Shown here in pieces: positions 11,441 through 22,334 of a stretch of 64,000 nt of DNA (positions within the stretch are counted from its first letter, which is position 1; each line of letters opens with the position of its first letter). The stretch covers positions 132,788,940 to 132,852,939 of the forward strand of contig OW121740.1 in NCBI GenBank assembly GCA_933228675.1, in the 5' to 3' direction. This DNA is from Stomorhina lunata (Eukaryota > Arthropoda > Insecta > Diptera > Rhiniidae). The notes beneath the pieces are model-generated. The model was not told the origin of the DNA, ran no database searches, and was given only the letters and a program-made list of their open reading frames with translations. The position numbers and the translations under genes are program-made.

Positions 11441-12227
11441 ATACCCTTTACCACCATAGGTGGAAAGGGTATTATAAGTTTGTGCTGATTTATGTAACAC
11501 ATAGAAATATTTGTCTTAGGCCCACCTTTTAGTATACCAATAGGCTTAGAATTACTTTCTGAGTCAATTTAGCGATGTTCATCCGTCCGTCTGTAGGGCT
11601 GGCTGGCTGGACCCCCATGTAACCTTGTAATAAAACTACAGGTCGCAATACTAAAAATAATTTAATGAAATTTGAAACAGATTATTTTTTGATAATGGCT
11701 ATTGAAATTCGTCAAAATCGGTCCATTATTTATGGTACCTCCTATAGGTCTCACTTCCCGAAATTGATATATTGGCGACAAATATCAATATTTTTTCATG
11801 AAATTTAAACCAAATACTGCTTATGTAAACTTAAATCACTGTACCAAATTTCGTTAAAATCGGTCCACATTTGACCATAGCTCCCATACAAACTTTTCTT
11901 TAAAAACGCACTAAATGAGACAAAAATCACTAAAAAGCTCGTAAATCTGAAGATAATGGGAATTTTAAGTTTATTTTTTACATAATTTTTGTAACAACTG
12001 TAATCAATTTGCCAAATTTCGAGATAATCGGTCCACATTTGACCCTAGCTCTCCTATAAATTCAAATGACGGAGACAGCTTAAATAAATATGTATGTTTT
12101 GAGAAAATGTTTATATGATGGTAAAATTCAGCAAATATTTGTCTTTATAAAGATAAAAGAACACCTTTGACCTTAGTGGTGAAGGGTATCGTATGGTCGG
12201 GCTTGACCCACTATAGCAATTTCTTAC
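11441..12227 (-). mobile_element. Helentron/DINE-like non-autonomous element
   Basis: Read on the minus strand, it starts at CAAGTAAGAAATTGCTATAG (about 12227) and ends with a strong hairpin at 11441-11472 (ATACCCTTT-ACCACC-ATA-GGTGG-AAAGGGTAT). Internally it has AACTTCGT/CCATAG-type blocks and the CCGTCCGTCTG run common to this fly repeat class. Plus-strand copies lie at 52451-52834 and 54029-54735. A defined 5' end, no TIRs and a palindrome near the 3' end are hallmarks of Helitron-like elements, so I infer that class; no Rep/helicase is encoded. Confidence 0.5.
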
Positions 12228-12860
12228 TTGTTTTTTTTTTTTTTTTGGTTCTATTTTTTTCACGAAAATCCAGATCACGGGGTAAATCTGCCCCCCTAAT
12301 ATTACCCCAGTATCATTAATTAGGATCTTATGAAGGGGCCTTAGTATCATGATCTATCACAATGAAAAAAACTCACTACCTTTAATTATATTCAAAAATT
12401 TAATTCAACATTATCACAATATGGCTTTATTTAGAAATTCACATTTTCATTTAAAGTACAATTAATCCTAAAAAGATACTAAATACCACACAAAATAAAT
12501 GGATTTTAATTATATTTTTGTACAAAAATATATAAAAATAGAAATGAATCTCAATCATATACTATTTTCGATTCTAGAAAAAAATATATTGGAATTGCTA
12601 AAAAAAACTTCTAATCTAATACATGACAACAAGAATTCATAGAGATGTTTTATTAATTAAAAAATTCAGACTCCCTCTCTACTGGTCTCTACCTGGTTAC
12701 AACCAATGAATAAACTAGAAAAAAATGTGATCAAATCATGAATATATTTAAAATCCAATTTAGTTTCATGGCTGAGAGTGTGTGTGTGTAACTGTGTAAA
12801 ATAAAGGAAAGAAAATAAAATAATTTGCATTAATATACAAATAATTCGAGTTTGATTAAA
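12228..12860. other. AT-rich non-coding DNA, no gene seen
   Basis: It contains a poly-T run and a short (TG)n stretch near 12778-12795. No coding homology or repeat match was recognised. Confidence 0.5.
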
Positions 12861-13060
12861 ACAAGTAAGAAAGTTTTGAAGTCGGTTAGGGTCGATCATA
12901 TGATACACTTTACCACTGAAATACGAACTTTTATGTTTGTATACTCATAGTACAAAATCAGCCCAGAAATACATATGTAGCTACTCTGTGCTGTCTCAAA
13001 AACGCTAAAAGACATTTTTGTAGGCACTCCGTTATATAAATTTCTATGTTTATAGTTTAT
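12861..13060 (+). repeat. 5' end of an AAGTAAGAAAG-family repeat
   Basis: It begins ACAAGTAAGAAAGTTTTGAA and continues with GTCGGTTAGGGTCG, the same terminus as in the element at 54029. The 3' hairpin is not found downstream, so the copy is truncated or too decayed to follow past about 13060. Confidence 0.4.
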
Positions 13061-13562
13061 GATGCTTCAAATTCTTGGCATATTTTACAACAACTACAAA
13101 TTGTTGCTACATTAGAAATTGCTTAAGGATATCTTCGAGAACATTGCCTGGTTCATTAAGAACATAAAATTCTTAGCCCGGTAGTTGTGAAAACTCAGCT
13201 AAATAGTATGTACGTTTCGTCTTTAACACAGCAGGTGTATTTCTAATCACTATTTTTTGCTTTTAAGCTCTTAACTGAGTCATGATCTATAACTTTCTGA
13301 ACTTAATATGACTTCAGCCCAGTATAAGCTTTGACTCTATGCACAAAAGTATAAGAGCCTAGTTATAATCGTAAAACTGGAGCCAAATCGCAGCATTAAA
13401 TTTTTCAACAGATACGCTACAAAAGTACAGCGTCAGGAACATATTTCATGGTCCTCATTTGACATTTGCCATTTCATGATTTAAAGATATACGAGCCAAC
13501 AACGAGTCGAAATTATTAAAATTTACTAGTGAAATTCAGAGTCAGTAGCCTCAACGTTAAGG
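13061..13562. other. Non-coding; possible N-terminal mariner debris near the end
   Basis: No gene was recognised. The last 100 bases might be the decayed helix-turn-helix part of the mariner copy that follows, but I could not align them with confidence. Confidence 0.35.
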
Positions 13563-14117
13563 GCGCGAATCATCTTCAGCGATGAGGCTCATTTCTGTCT
13601 GAATGGCTACGTCAATATACATAATATGCGTTATTGGTCAGGCAGCAATTCACACATACTCCATGAGTCATAATTACATCCCGAAAAAAATACGATTTGA
13701 TGCGGTTTATTTAACGGCGGCGTCCGTTACGACCAAGACCGGCACGTTACTGTGAATAGGAATCGCTACCGTTCAATGATAATCGAATATTATTGGCCGC
13801 AATTGGATGATATAGATTTGGAGGACAGCCACATAGCGAATGTCACGATCAATTTATTGAAAACCAAGTTTGAAGAACGTGTTATCCCACGAAATGGTCT
13901 AGTCGATTGGTCGCCTCGGTCGTGAGATTTTACGCCGTTAGACTATTTTCTGTGGGGCTACGTCAAGTCTATGGTCTATGCCAACAAGCTAGCAACGATT
14001 GATGAACTTCGTACAAATATTGAATGTGAAATTGCAGCAGTATCGGCCAATTTATGCTTGAAAACTGTCGAAAATTGGGTTCAGCGTCTGGACTTCCGTG
14101 GTGGCCATGCAAAATAA
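13563..14117 (+). pseudogene. Dead DD41D-type mariner transposase
   Basis: Conceptual translation gives IIFSDEAHFCLNGYVN, then VTVNRNRYRSMIIEYY, then VIPRNGLVDW, then DFTPLDYFLWGYVKSMVYAN, and ends VENWVQRLDFRGGHAK with a stop. This is clearly the same protein family as the intact transposase at 19832-20914. The copy is broken: a deletion removes the block with the second catalytic Asp (WFQQDGATC in the intact copy), an in-frame stop precedes DFTPLD, and frame is lost around 13650-13720. TIRs were not found. Confidence 0.85.
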
Positions 14118-14318
14118 ATCGAGTTCCATACATAATAGCATCATACGTGCTTTTACAGAAATAAAAAAATTTATTGATATCCAAAACCGTTTTTGTTTTA
14201 TTTAAAAAAAAAAATACTTTTGTAGAGCTCTCATTGAAAAACCCTTTAGATCGAAATGCAAGAAATTTCAGAAACATTTATCTAGCTTACTTTTAGGATA
14301 ATATAAATAATATACAAC

Positions 14319-14576
14319 ATATCTGTGGCTTGATGCTAAAAGGGCCAATGTCAATTTTTACTGTTTTTTAATCATTGCATTAGATCCCCTTCTTTACCCC
14401 CTTTTATTTGACTCCAACAGCTGATCTCTAACTTAACTTAGATTAACAGATTTATAAGGGTTTTTCTGAACAATGTTACTAAAAATTTATATGGAAAATA
14501 ACTAAAAGCTTTAAATCAAATTTTCTCAAAATTACTTTTTTTGACATTGGCCCTTTTAGCACCAATCCACAGATAT
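14319..14576. mobile_element. MITE with ~40-bp TIRs, copy 1
   Basis: The left end ATATCTGTGGCTTGATGCTA and the right end, read on the other strand as ATATCTGTGGATTGGTGCTA, are inverted copies. Pairing continues through AAAGGGCCAATGTCAA. The element is about 258 bp with no coding capacity. A second copy lies at 19273-19496. Flanks are AT-rich, so the target duplication (perhaps TA) is not certain. Confidence 0.75.
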
Positions 14577-15800
14577 AAGGTTCACTACATTGTAACTTAT
14601 TTGTCAAAAGTTTTATGTTGTTAAAGTAAATGATAAACATAATACGCGTCGCTTCTTTTTTAAATCCACCATCAAAAAGAATGGGAGGTATATTGAGATT
14701 GTCATTTGTTGTAATTTCCTAAAGATAGGCTCAAAAACCAAAAGGGATATATATTCTATATATCGCTTACGATTGAGCGATGTCTGTGTGTCCGTTTGTT
14801 TGTCTGTTTATCTGGCTGTCCGTCTGTCTGTTGAAATCATGATAACACCTTAACGAAAAGAGCTAGGTCACTGAGACTTGGGAAAAATATTTTCTATTTC
14901 TATTTTGGTATTGAAATTGGGCAAAATCGGTTAACATTTAACCATAGCTCCCGTATAACCTCGTCCAGGCTAATCGCTTATTTGCTTTTTTTGTTTATAA
15001 AATTTGGTACATAGAAGTTTCACATAAGCAGTAGACAGCAGTAGACAGCAGTATAAAATTATATCGAAATTGGTTCACATTAAACCATAGCTCCCATAGA
15101 AAACACTTACAGAAGCAGCCAAAATTTCTCCATAAATACATTTGAATGCCAATAAATGATAAACTGTAATAGCTATGGGCACTAAATTTAGCACAAGAAA
15201 GTCTTAAATGAATACCAACCAGTGTGCCAAATTTTGTTAAAATCAGTCATCATTTGGCCATAGCTCCCATATGAAAAACTTACGGAAACACAAAAATACC
15301 AAAAGAAAAGGGGGTTTATGTCCGTCTGTCCGTCAGATAAAAGCGCGATAGCACCTTAACGAAAAGAGCTAGAGGGACAAAATTTTGCAAAATTACTTTC
15401 GATATCTTGATAAAGTTGTGTATTGATGGGCGAAATTGGTTCACATTTAGTTAAAGCTCCCATATAACCCTGCCCCGGAAATCACATTAATGGTGATAAA
15501 TTGAATACTATTGTAACAGCTATGACGGCTAAATTTAGAACAGAAAAGTTTTATGCAACAATTGGTCAGTATTTCAAATTTTATAGAAATCGGCCCATAT
15601 TTGACTATAGCTTTCATATAAAAACAACTCTTGGAAACCAAAAAAAATGTACCAAAGGCCAGTTAAAAGTTATTAAATTATAAACTATGAAAGCTATGGC
15701 CACTAAATTCTGCAAGAATACGCTTTGTATAAATACCAGCCAGTGTGTAAAATTTTGTTGCTATCGGTCAACATTTAGCTATAATTTTTATATATCGTTA
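14577..15800 (+). repeat. Dispersed repeat with CCACCATCAAAAAGAATG head (family 2, copy 1)
   Basis: From about 14667 it carries the head CCACCATCAAAAAGAATGGG, a GTCTGT/CCGTCTG microsatellite-like run (14790-14832), then repeating blocks of the type CCATAGCTCCCATATAA and AAATTTTGT. The same order is found at 51260-52450 (plus) and 21441-22330 (minus). The internal blocks recur every 100-200 bp, so it contains diverged tandem subunits. It is probably a non-autonomous element; class unknown. Confidence 0.6.
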
Positions 15801-16490
15801 CCCTAAAGACGAAATAACCTATATACAGTTTTCAAAAGTTTACAGGAGAGGGAAAAAATGTTATAAAATTTGAACTATTTGCAATATTTAAAAGAAAATT
15901 ATGTATTTAGATTAAAATGAAAGCAGAAATATATATCATTTGAAAAAATATTGTTTTTCTAAACACAGCTTATTTGGAACTGCAAAAATCTGAAACCAAA
16001 CAACCTATCTGCAGTACTAATTAGTATGGATAAATCAACATTTTGTATACATATAAATATTATATAAATTAAATAATAACAGTTATAGTTTCTTTTACTG
16101 GTTTAAGAAAATAAAAGTACTTAATGGTTGTTTAAACTACACTATGCAACAAAATTAAAGTTTTATCGCGATTTTTGATGATTAAGTTTTATCTTTTTTA
16201 AGTGCGTAACAGTTCTCTAGGTACAAAAACTGTAATAATTTGGTCATTTGTAATATTAGTTATTCAAAATTTTGCACAGATATACGATATATGATATAGG
16301 GAATAATATAATATATTATAACATCCCCTTTTTATATCTACAATCAAAAAGATTCCGAGGTACAAGCACCAATGTCCAGACTTTATATACGGTAGATGCA
16401 TTACAAAATATATGGACCTGTCGTATTACTATCAAAATGTTTATCCTAACTAAATATTTAGCTAAACGAAAAGTAAAAGATTTTTAATGC
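15801..16490 (+). repeat. Repeat segment shared with 21100-21440
   Basis: The part around 15835-16000 (for example AATTATGTATTTAGATTAAA and GTTTTTCTAAACACAGCTTA) recurs in the same orientation at 21255-21440. The part around 16330-16400 (CCAGACTTTATATACGGTAG) recurs inverted at 21115-21150. The two loci share pieces in different relative orientation, pointing to nested insertion or inversion. Confidence 0.6.
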
Positions 16491-16496
16491 TAAACT

Positions 16497-16758
16497 ATAC
16501 CCGGTTATGAGATTAAATTTTGTGCAAAGTAAACACTAGGGAAACCACTTAGATACTTTTAAATGTTTAACTATAAAGCTACTGCAACCGAATTTAGTCC
16601 AAATATTTTACCAACAATACCAACTTTACGCTATTTCGAATTTGGTCTACATTTTGAATTAGCTGCACCCTCGTAGATATATGAGATATGTTTGTAAGTT
16701 TTAACTTGATGGTGGGTATGAAAAATTCGGCACAGCTGAATATAACACTCTTACTTGT
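16497..16758 (-). repeat. Truncated fly repeat ending ACAAGTAAGAGTG
   Basis: On the minus strand it begins AACAAGTAAGAGTGTTATAT, followed by TCAGCTGTGCCGAA and CATACCCACCATCAAG. It shares the CCACCATCAA block with the family 2 heads at 14667 and 51270. No 3' hairpin was found. Confidence 0.5.
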
Positions 16759-17030
16759 TAATATTTGACTTATATGGGAAGTGTCACACTCACTTGAGAT
16801 TAAAAAAAAACAATTTAACCTTAACCTGCTGTCAAAATTTCGGTCCGCAGGGTCATTCATATTTGTCATTTTTAATAATTGATTTATATATGACTTATAA
16901 GGGCCACGCCCACTTGAATGTCAAAATTTCTGAAAATTCGGTCCGCTCGGTCATCTATATTTGTCATTTTTATGATATGAGTTATATGGGACCCCGCCAA
17001 CTTTCAGAAAAAAATCTTGCCTAGTTAACC
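16759..17030 (-). repeat. Diverged ~130-bp tandem units
   Basis: Two units share the blocks TCAAAATTTC, CGGTCCGC, GGTCAT, ATTTGTCATTTTTA and CCACGCCCACTTGA. The same unit occurs in the opposite orientation at 26860-27290, so it belongs to a dispersed repeat with internal tandem structure. Confidence 0.6.
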
Positions 17031-17269
17031 ACCATTCACACCTTAGCATATATATATAATTCCCCGACAACATTCCAATTAGAACAAGGGGTACTTCTCT
17101 GAGCTGCATCCGATTCTATTTTTAGACTCTAGAAAGGGACCTACGTTTTAACTCCGCCTCCGAACGGCAATTGCTTAAGTTAGAAGAGTTTAATATAACC
17201 TTTTAGTCAATAACCAGTGGCTAGCTAATTTTAGAGGTGAACCGCCACTTTTTTGAAAATTTATTTTTT
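17031..17269. other. Short non-coding stretch
   Basis: No recognised feature. It contains GGTGAACCGCCAC near 17236, which nearly inverts the GACGGTTCACC beyond the tRNA-like sequence at 17344-17354. The two may be arms bounding that insertion. Confidence 0.35.
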
Positions 17270-17356
17270 TCAAGTGAGTCTAGCCGGGGATTGAACTTGT
17301 ACCATCTGGTATGCTAGGCGGATGACTAACCTGCTATACCACGACGGTTCACCACA
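17270..17356 (-). repeat. tRNA-like sequence, probably SINE- or tRNA-derived
   Basis: On the minus strand an A-box-like TGGTATAGCAGGTTAG and a B-box-like AGTTCAATCCCC lie about 40 bp apart, as in a tRNA gene. The T-arm pairing is imperfect and the T-loop is not canonical, so I do not call a functional tRNA. Near-inverted GGTGAACCG motifs lie on both sides. Confidence 0.45.
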
Positions 17357-19272
17357 CCTAACCATACCTTACCAAAATTTCGGTCAGCTAGTTCCGGAGA
17401 TCCTTCATAACAAACAACATACAAATAGATTCGAACATGTTTTTATAGTTATAGATATGAAACTTTGGACCATTGTCAATATGTTGTTAAAGCAATGATA
17501 AACTTAACACACGTCCTTTCTTTTTTCTATAGTGATTATAAACTGATTCATATTTATTTTTATCAAAAAAAAACCTAACTAACTAAACACAGGTATTACA
17601 TTTACAAAAGGCATACATTACAATTTTACTTCTATGTAAATTATTAATGCAAAAAATTCTATTTCATTTTACCAATTTCAAAACAGACGCGAATTATTGC
17701 TAAAAAATATCCCTACCGGCAGCCTAAAGGGAGGAGTAAAAAGAAGACTCAAGTTTTTTTTACGAAATATTTACCTGCATAAGGCTAAAACCAACAATGT
17801 ATCACTATCATGGACGTTGAATATTTGATGTAAAATATTCATTTTTTAGTTTTCATATTCGTTCATATTTTTTATTTTGCATTTCAGTGGCACTCATTAA
17901 AATTGATGAATACTAATATGATGATGACGATGATGATGAAAAAATGACAAAAACTAAACAAAACTCACCAAAAAAAATTTCGGTATAAATTTCATATGTT
18001 AAAAAATCAAAAAAATAATCCTAAAAACACACAACAATTCTAATAAAAAAAGAGGACATCATCATACATTCATTTCATATTTCACTTCAAATAAGGACAT
18101 GCCACAACAAAACAAAAAAAAAATAGAGAATATCCTAAAAAAAATCTATGTAAATCATAGAGGACTTTTTAGGTTTTTTGAAAACTAGAGGCTGTCAGCC
18201 TCTACACATCTATGTTTTCACCAGTAATCAGAGCAAAAATAAAAAAACCAAATTGTCGACAATTTTTAAAGGGTGGAGCTTGTCTAATGCATGAATATGA
18301 TTTATAGGTTTTGTTTGTCATATAATGAATAGGACGAATAAAAAATAATATTAGGAAGTGTTCCGAATAAAATAGGCATTACTTATTTCTGGCTAAACTT
18401 TTTCATAGTTCATGATCATAAAAGCTTTTTTTGATATATCCGAAGATTTTCAAATCATCAGTTTTTAATTGTTATTTCGTATAAAATGAAATGAGAAGAA
18501 AGTACATGAAAATATAACTAAAATTTGTAAAAATCCCTTAAAAAAATCTAAAAATCTTTAGATGTTCCAATGCTATGGAAAAGATCTTGATGGTATTCAA
18601 AATATAATATCCTTTTCGTATAACGAGAGGCAAATTCATCCAATGACCAAAACTTCGGCCATATATTAATATCTCTTAAATTCAAATACCACATAAGCAA
18701 AAATTTGCAACATAAAGTTCCAAAAATTATAAAAACTTTCTGGTAGTTTTGCGTCAGGTCTGAAAGGGGTAAAAAAGGCTCTTATAAAAAAGTAATTAAA
18801 TAAAACGGGGTGCCTACAAAAACTGATTAATTTAAACAATATTTAAATGAATTTCGGTATTTTTACGAATTTTATATTGCCCGTTTTTAGTATTATATAA
18901 CTTAATACAAGTACAAATTTTAATTGGAACATTCCTTAATTTGACAAATTTAAAAAAAACTAGTAAATTGAAATAAATATGAAATAAATACATACATTGT
19001 TATTAATTTAAACAGCATTTTTAATTAATTATTTGCTAAAAATTTCAGGGAGTTTTGAAAATTATTGATTTACGGACTTACTTCGAAAAATTCAATTTTC
19101 ATCTCAGAAAATCGTTATGTTCCTTTTGTCTCTTACAATTGTCCAACAAAAAGTAGTTTTATATTTTCTAAAAAAAAAAATTACAAAACATCTCATTTTG
19201 TTAGGAAAATGTTAGTATTCACTGAAAATATCTCTTATAAATTTCGAAAAAAATATTTCCGTCATTGGGTCT
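17357..19272. other. AT-rich non-coding DNA with a small perfect hairpin
   Basis: About 1.9 kb without coding homology. A GATGATGACGATG simple stretch lies near 17919-17940. A compact hairpin, TAGAGGCT-GTC-AGCCTCTA, lies at 18187-18205. No repeat relationship to the rest of the window was found. Confidence 0.5.
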
Positions 19273-19496
19273 TATATCTGTGGCTTGGTGCTAAAAGGCC
19301 CAATGTCAAAAAAAATAGTTTTGAGAAAATTAGATTTAAAGTTTTTACTTTCCATATAAATTCATAGTAACATTGTCCAGAAAAACTCTTATAAATATGT
19401 TCTGAAATAAGTTAGAGATTAGCCGTTGGAGCCAATGATTAACACAAAACAGCAAAAAATTGGTATTGGCCCTTTTAGCAACAAGCCATAGATATA
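19273..19496. mobile_element. MITE with ~40-bp TIRs, copy 2
   Basis: The left end is TATATCTGTGGCTTGGTGCT. The right end, on the other strand, is TATATCTATGGCTTGTTGCT. Both continue AAAAGG(G)CCAATNNCAA. At 224 bp it is shorter than copy 1 at 14319-14576, but the TIRs match. The TIR sequence differs from that of the mariner next door, so that transposase is not the obvious driver. Confidence 0.75.
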
Positions 19497-19721
19497 CTAG
19501 AGTTTATCGTAAGCCGATTTTCTCGAAATTAAGCAATTTGACTGCAGTTTATATAAAAATTATTTCATGTTAGTCCAAATAAAAATTTGTCATCGTCACA
19601 CGGTAGCCTCGAAAACAAGTTACGCAAAGGTCGAAAAAAAATGGTTACACTTCGTTTTCAATTTTACTCAAAACCTGTGTACCAAACGGGGTTAAATTGA
19701 AAACATATTGTTTTGAAACTA

Positions 19722-19751
19722 ATGGGTGTTTTTTTTAGAGGTATAGAACTT
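19722..19751. repeat. Mariner terminal inverted repeat, 3' side of transposase
   Basis: This 30-bp arm differs from its partner at 20971-21000 at four positions: the first two bases and two positions within the T run. In this superfamily the transposase binds the inner part of the TIR and cuts at its outer edge. Confidence 0.8.
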
Positions 19752-19831
19752 CGAATTGAAATAAAACACAAGAAAATCGTTTTAATGTCCATCAATTTGA
19801 CTTTATTGGAAGGATAATTTTACATTAATGT

Positions 19832-20914
19832 TTAAATATGATTTCGGGCATGTGGCCGAATAAAGCCAATTCTACAGGTCCAATTTTCAACTACTTTTTC
19901 GAGCATATGGGGCCGTATGTTGGCAATAACGCCACGAATGTTGGCTTCCAAGTCCCCTAACGTTTCTGGTTTGTTGGCGTAGACGAGCGACTTCACATAT
20001 CCCCAAAGAAAATAATCCAGTGGTGTCAAATCGCACGATCTTGGTGGCCAATTGACAGGTCCATTCCGCGAAATTATGCGCTCATCGAATGTTTCCTTCA
20101 ATAAATCAATTGTGACGTGCGCTGTGTAGCATGTAGCACCGTCTTGTTGGAACCACAACTCATCCACATTCATGCCATCCAATTGGGGAACAAAATAGTC
20201 GGTTATCATGGCTCTATACCGGTCTCCATTTATGGTAACTGACTCTCCAGCATTATTTCGGAAGAAGTATGGCCCAATGACTCCACCAGCCCATAGAGCA
20301 CACCAAACAGTCAGTTTTTGTGGATGTAATGGCGTCTCAGGGGTCTCATGTGGATTCTCTTCACTCCAAATGCGGCAATTTTGCTTGTTGACGTAGCCAT
20401 TCAACCAAAAATGAGCCTCATCACTGAATAAAATTTTGCGATGAAAATCAGCATCGATATCAATCTCATTTTCGGCCCATACACCAAAATCACGACGCAT
20501 TGCATGGTCTCGCGGCTTTAATTCTTGCACAAGCTGGATCTTGTAAGGTCGCAAGCCAAGATCTTTGCGCAAAATCTTCCATAAAGTTGATGGACAAAGC
20601 TCCAATTGCTGTGCACGGTGGCGAATCGATTCATTCGGGTCCTCTTCAACACTTTGCTCTACAGCGGCAATTGTTTCTTCGGTACGCACTGTTCGACGTC
20701 GCTGCGGATGCGTATTATCACATAGAGTAAACGTAGTGCGAAAACGATCCATGGTTAACCGAATTAATTGCTCTGATGGACGATTATGTCGACCATAAAA
20801 TGGACGGAGCTTGCGGTAAACTTCGCGAACTGAACCATTATTTTCGAAATAAATTTGCACGATTTGCAAGCGTTGTTCTTTTGTCAACCTGTTCATGATG
20901 AAATGGCAAACCAA
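19832..20914 (-). CDS. Mariner transposase, DD41D group
   Basis: A 360-codon frame on the minus strand, ending TAA, encodes a cut-and-paste DNA transposase that would act in the nucleus. Residues 8-130 hold the two DNA-binding helix-turn-helix units (RLTKEQRLQIVQIYFENNGS in the first, ESIRHRAQQLELCPSTLWKI in the second). The catalytic domain follows: Asp165 in ILFSDEAHFW, Asp258 in WFQQDGATCY and Asp300 in DLTPLDYFLWG. The last two are separated by 41 residues, which defines DD41D and recalls the rosa-type mariners of fruit flies rather than the commoner DD34D. All three acids are present and the length is normal. Start choice: the first Met is used, but Met7 (MNRLTKEQ) is equally plausible. 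Dead relatives lie at 13563, 40360 and 40815. Confidence 0.92.
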   Translation of the reverse strand: MVCHFIMNRLTKEQRLQIVQIYFENNGSVREVYRKLRPFYGRHNRPSEQLIRLTMDRFRTTFTLCDNTHPQRRRTVRTEETIAAVEQSVEEDPNESIRHRAQQLELCPSTLWKILRKDLGLRPYKIQLVQELKPRDHAMRRDFGVWAENEIDIDADFHRKILFSDEAHFWLNGYVNKQNCRIWSEENPHETPETPLHPQKLTVWCALWAGGVIGPYFFRNNAGESVTINGDRYRAMITDYFVPQLDGMNVDELWFQQDGATCYTAHVTIDLLKETFDERIISRNGPVNWPPRSCDLTPLDYFLWGYVKSLVYANKPETLGDLEANIRGVIANIRPHMLEKVVENWTCRIGFIRPHARNHI

Positions 20915-20970
20915 ACTAAATATTAATCACTTGACAGCTGGCCGCCAGTTAAAAAAGTGATGCCAACTTA

Positions 20971-21000
20971 AAGTTCTATACCTCAATAAAAAACACCCGA
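20971..21000. repeat. Mariner terminal inverted repeat, 5' side of transposase
   Basis: Partner of the arm at 19722-19751. It lies 57 bp upstream of the first Met of the transposase, so any promoter must lie within or beside it. Confidence 0.8.
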
Positions 21001-21099
21001 TATAAAAAAACACACCGTTGTCAAATTTAAACACATCGTTTGCGATCCCCATCTATTTCGGAGTGAGTTTGAAGACTTAATGGTACAATGTTTCCATAT

Positions 21100-21440
21100 A
21101 TTTTTTTAGGAGTTCCAAATGTATCTACCGTATATAAAGTCTGGACATTAATTGATAGCTATCTAATTTTCTTGGTGCAATCTTAATATACTGAATGTAC
21201 CTCCAAATCTTTTTGATTGTATATATTGATGTTATATATCGTCACCTAAAAGACGAAAAAAAGTTTACAGGAGATGGAAATAACGTTATAAAATTGGAAC
21301 TATTTGTAATATTAAAACGAAAATTATGTATTTAGATTAAAATGAAACCAGAAATATATATCGGTTGAAAAAATGTTGTTTTTCTAAACACAGCTTATGA
21401 TATGTCACTTAGGTTATTTGGAATTGCAAAAATCAAGTAT
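21100..21440 (+). repeat. Repeat segment shared with 15801-16490
   Basis: Contains CTACCGTATATAAAGTCTGG (inverted relative to the copy near 16365-16385) and AATTATGTATTTAGATTAAA (same orientation as near 15898). Together with the following family 2 copy it mirrors the 14.7-16.5 kb arrangement. Confidence 0.6.
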
Positions 21441-22330
21441 TTATACAAAGTTTATTCTTGCAGTGGCCATAGCTGTAATAGTTTCTAATTTAATAGCTTC
21501 TAACTGGCCTTTGCTACATTTTTTTTGTTTCCGGGAGTGTTATTTATATGAAAGCTATAGTCAAATATGGACTGATTTAGTCGTCATAGCAATTACGATT
21601 CCCGGGGCGGGGTTATATGGGAGCTCTAACTAAATGTGAACCTATTTCGTCCATTTTCAATACACAACTTCCTCAAGATATCGAAAATACTTTTGTACAG
21701 TTTTATTCCTATAGCTCTATAGTATATATACATATACATATATATATATATATATTTTTTTTTGTTTCCGTAAGTTTTTATATGGGAGATATAGTCAAAT
21801 GGTTACGGACCTAAGACTTCCTTATGCTAAATTTAGCTATCACAGTTTATCATTTATTGGCATTTAAGTGTATTTAAGGTGGAACTTAGGCTGTTTCCGT
21901 AAGTTTTTTTGTATGGGAGCTTCGGTTAAATGCAAACCGATTTATGTACTGCCTAGTGCTTTTGTAGAACTTCTAGAGACCAAATTTTATTATCATAGCT
22001 GTTATAATTTGTCATTTATTAGCAAATAAACAAATAGCCTAGACTAGGTTATACAAGAGCTATGGTCAAATGTGAACCGATTTTGCCCGATTTTAGTACA
22101 AAAATTTCCAAGAAATGAAGAACTCTTATGCCAAATTTCAGTGACCTATATCCTTTCGTTAAGGTTTTATCGTGTCAACAACAGAAAGACGGACGAACAT
22201 CGCTTAATCGTCTTAGAATTTCACGAGGATTCAGAATATAATTTTGGTTTTTAAGCTAATATTCAGGAAATTACAAATGGAATGACAATCTGAATACACC
22301 CCTCATTTTTCTTAATGGTGGGTATAAAAA
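21441..22330 (-). repeat. Dispersed repeat family 2, copy 2 (inverted)
   Basis: It ends with TTAATGGTGGGTATAAAAAT near 22311-22330, the inverse of the CCACCATCAA head at 14667 and 51270. Internal blocks such as TATGGGAGCT and AGTCAAATATGGACTGATTT match the other copies inverted. A (TA)n plus poly-T stretch lies at 21721-21764. Confidence 0.6.
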
Positions 22331-22334
22331 TGAA

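Larger units (their letters stand above)
19722..21000 (-). mobile_element. Apparently complete DD41D mariner element (1,279 bp)
   Basis: The 30-bp TIRs match at 26 positions: left GGGTGTTTTTTTTAGAGG from 19724, right (minus strand) GGGTGTTTTTTATTGAGG from 20998, both followed by TATAGAACTT. TA is found directly outside each end (19720-19721 and 21001-21002), the expected target duplication. It encloses one full transposase frame with short UTRs. The combination suggests a recent and possibly active insertion. Confidence 0.85.

Noticed and set aside
13969..14277. 102-codon minus-strand frame
   Set aside because: It is the antisense shadow of the dead mariner transposase on the plus strand.
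19065..19367. 100-codon frame beside the MITE
   Set aside because: It runs into the MITE TIR, shows no domain and has the composition of AT-rich random sequence.
20208..20798. Three plus-strand frames of 62-77 codons
   Set aside because: Antisense shadows of the intact mariner transposase at 19832-20914.
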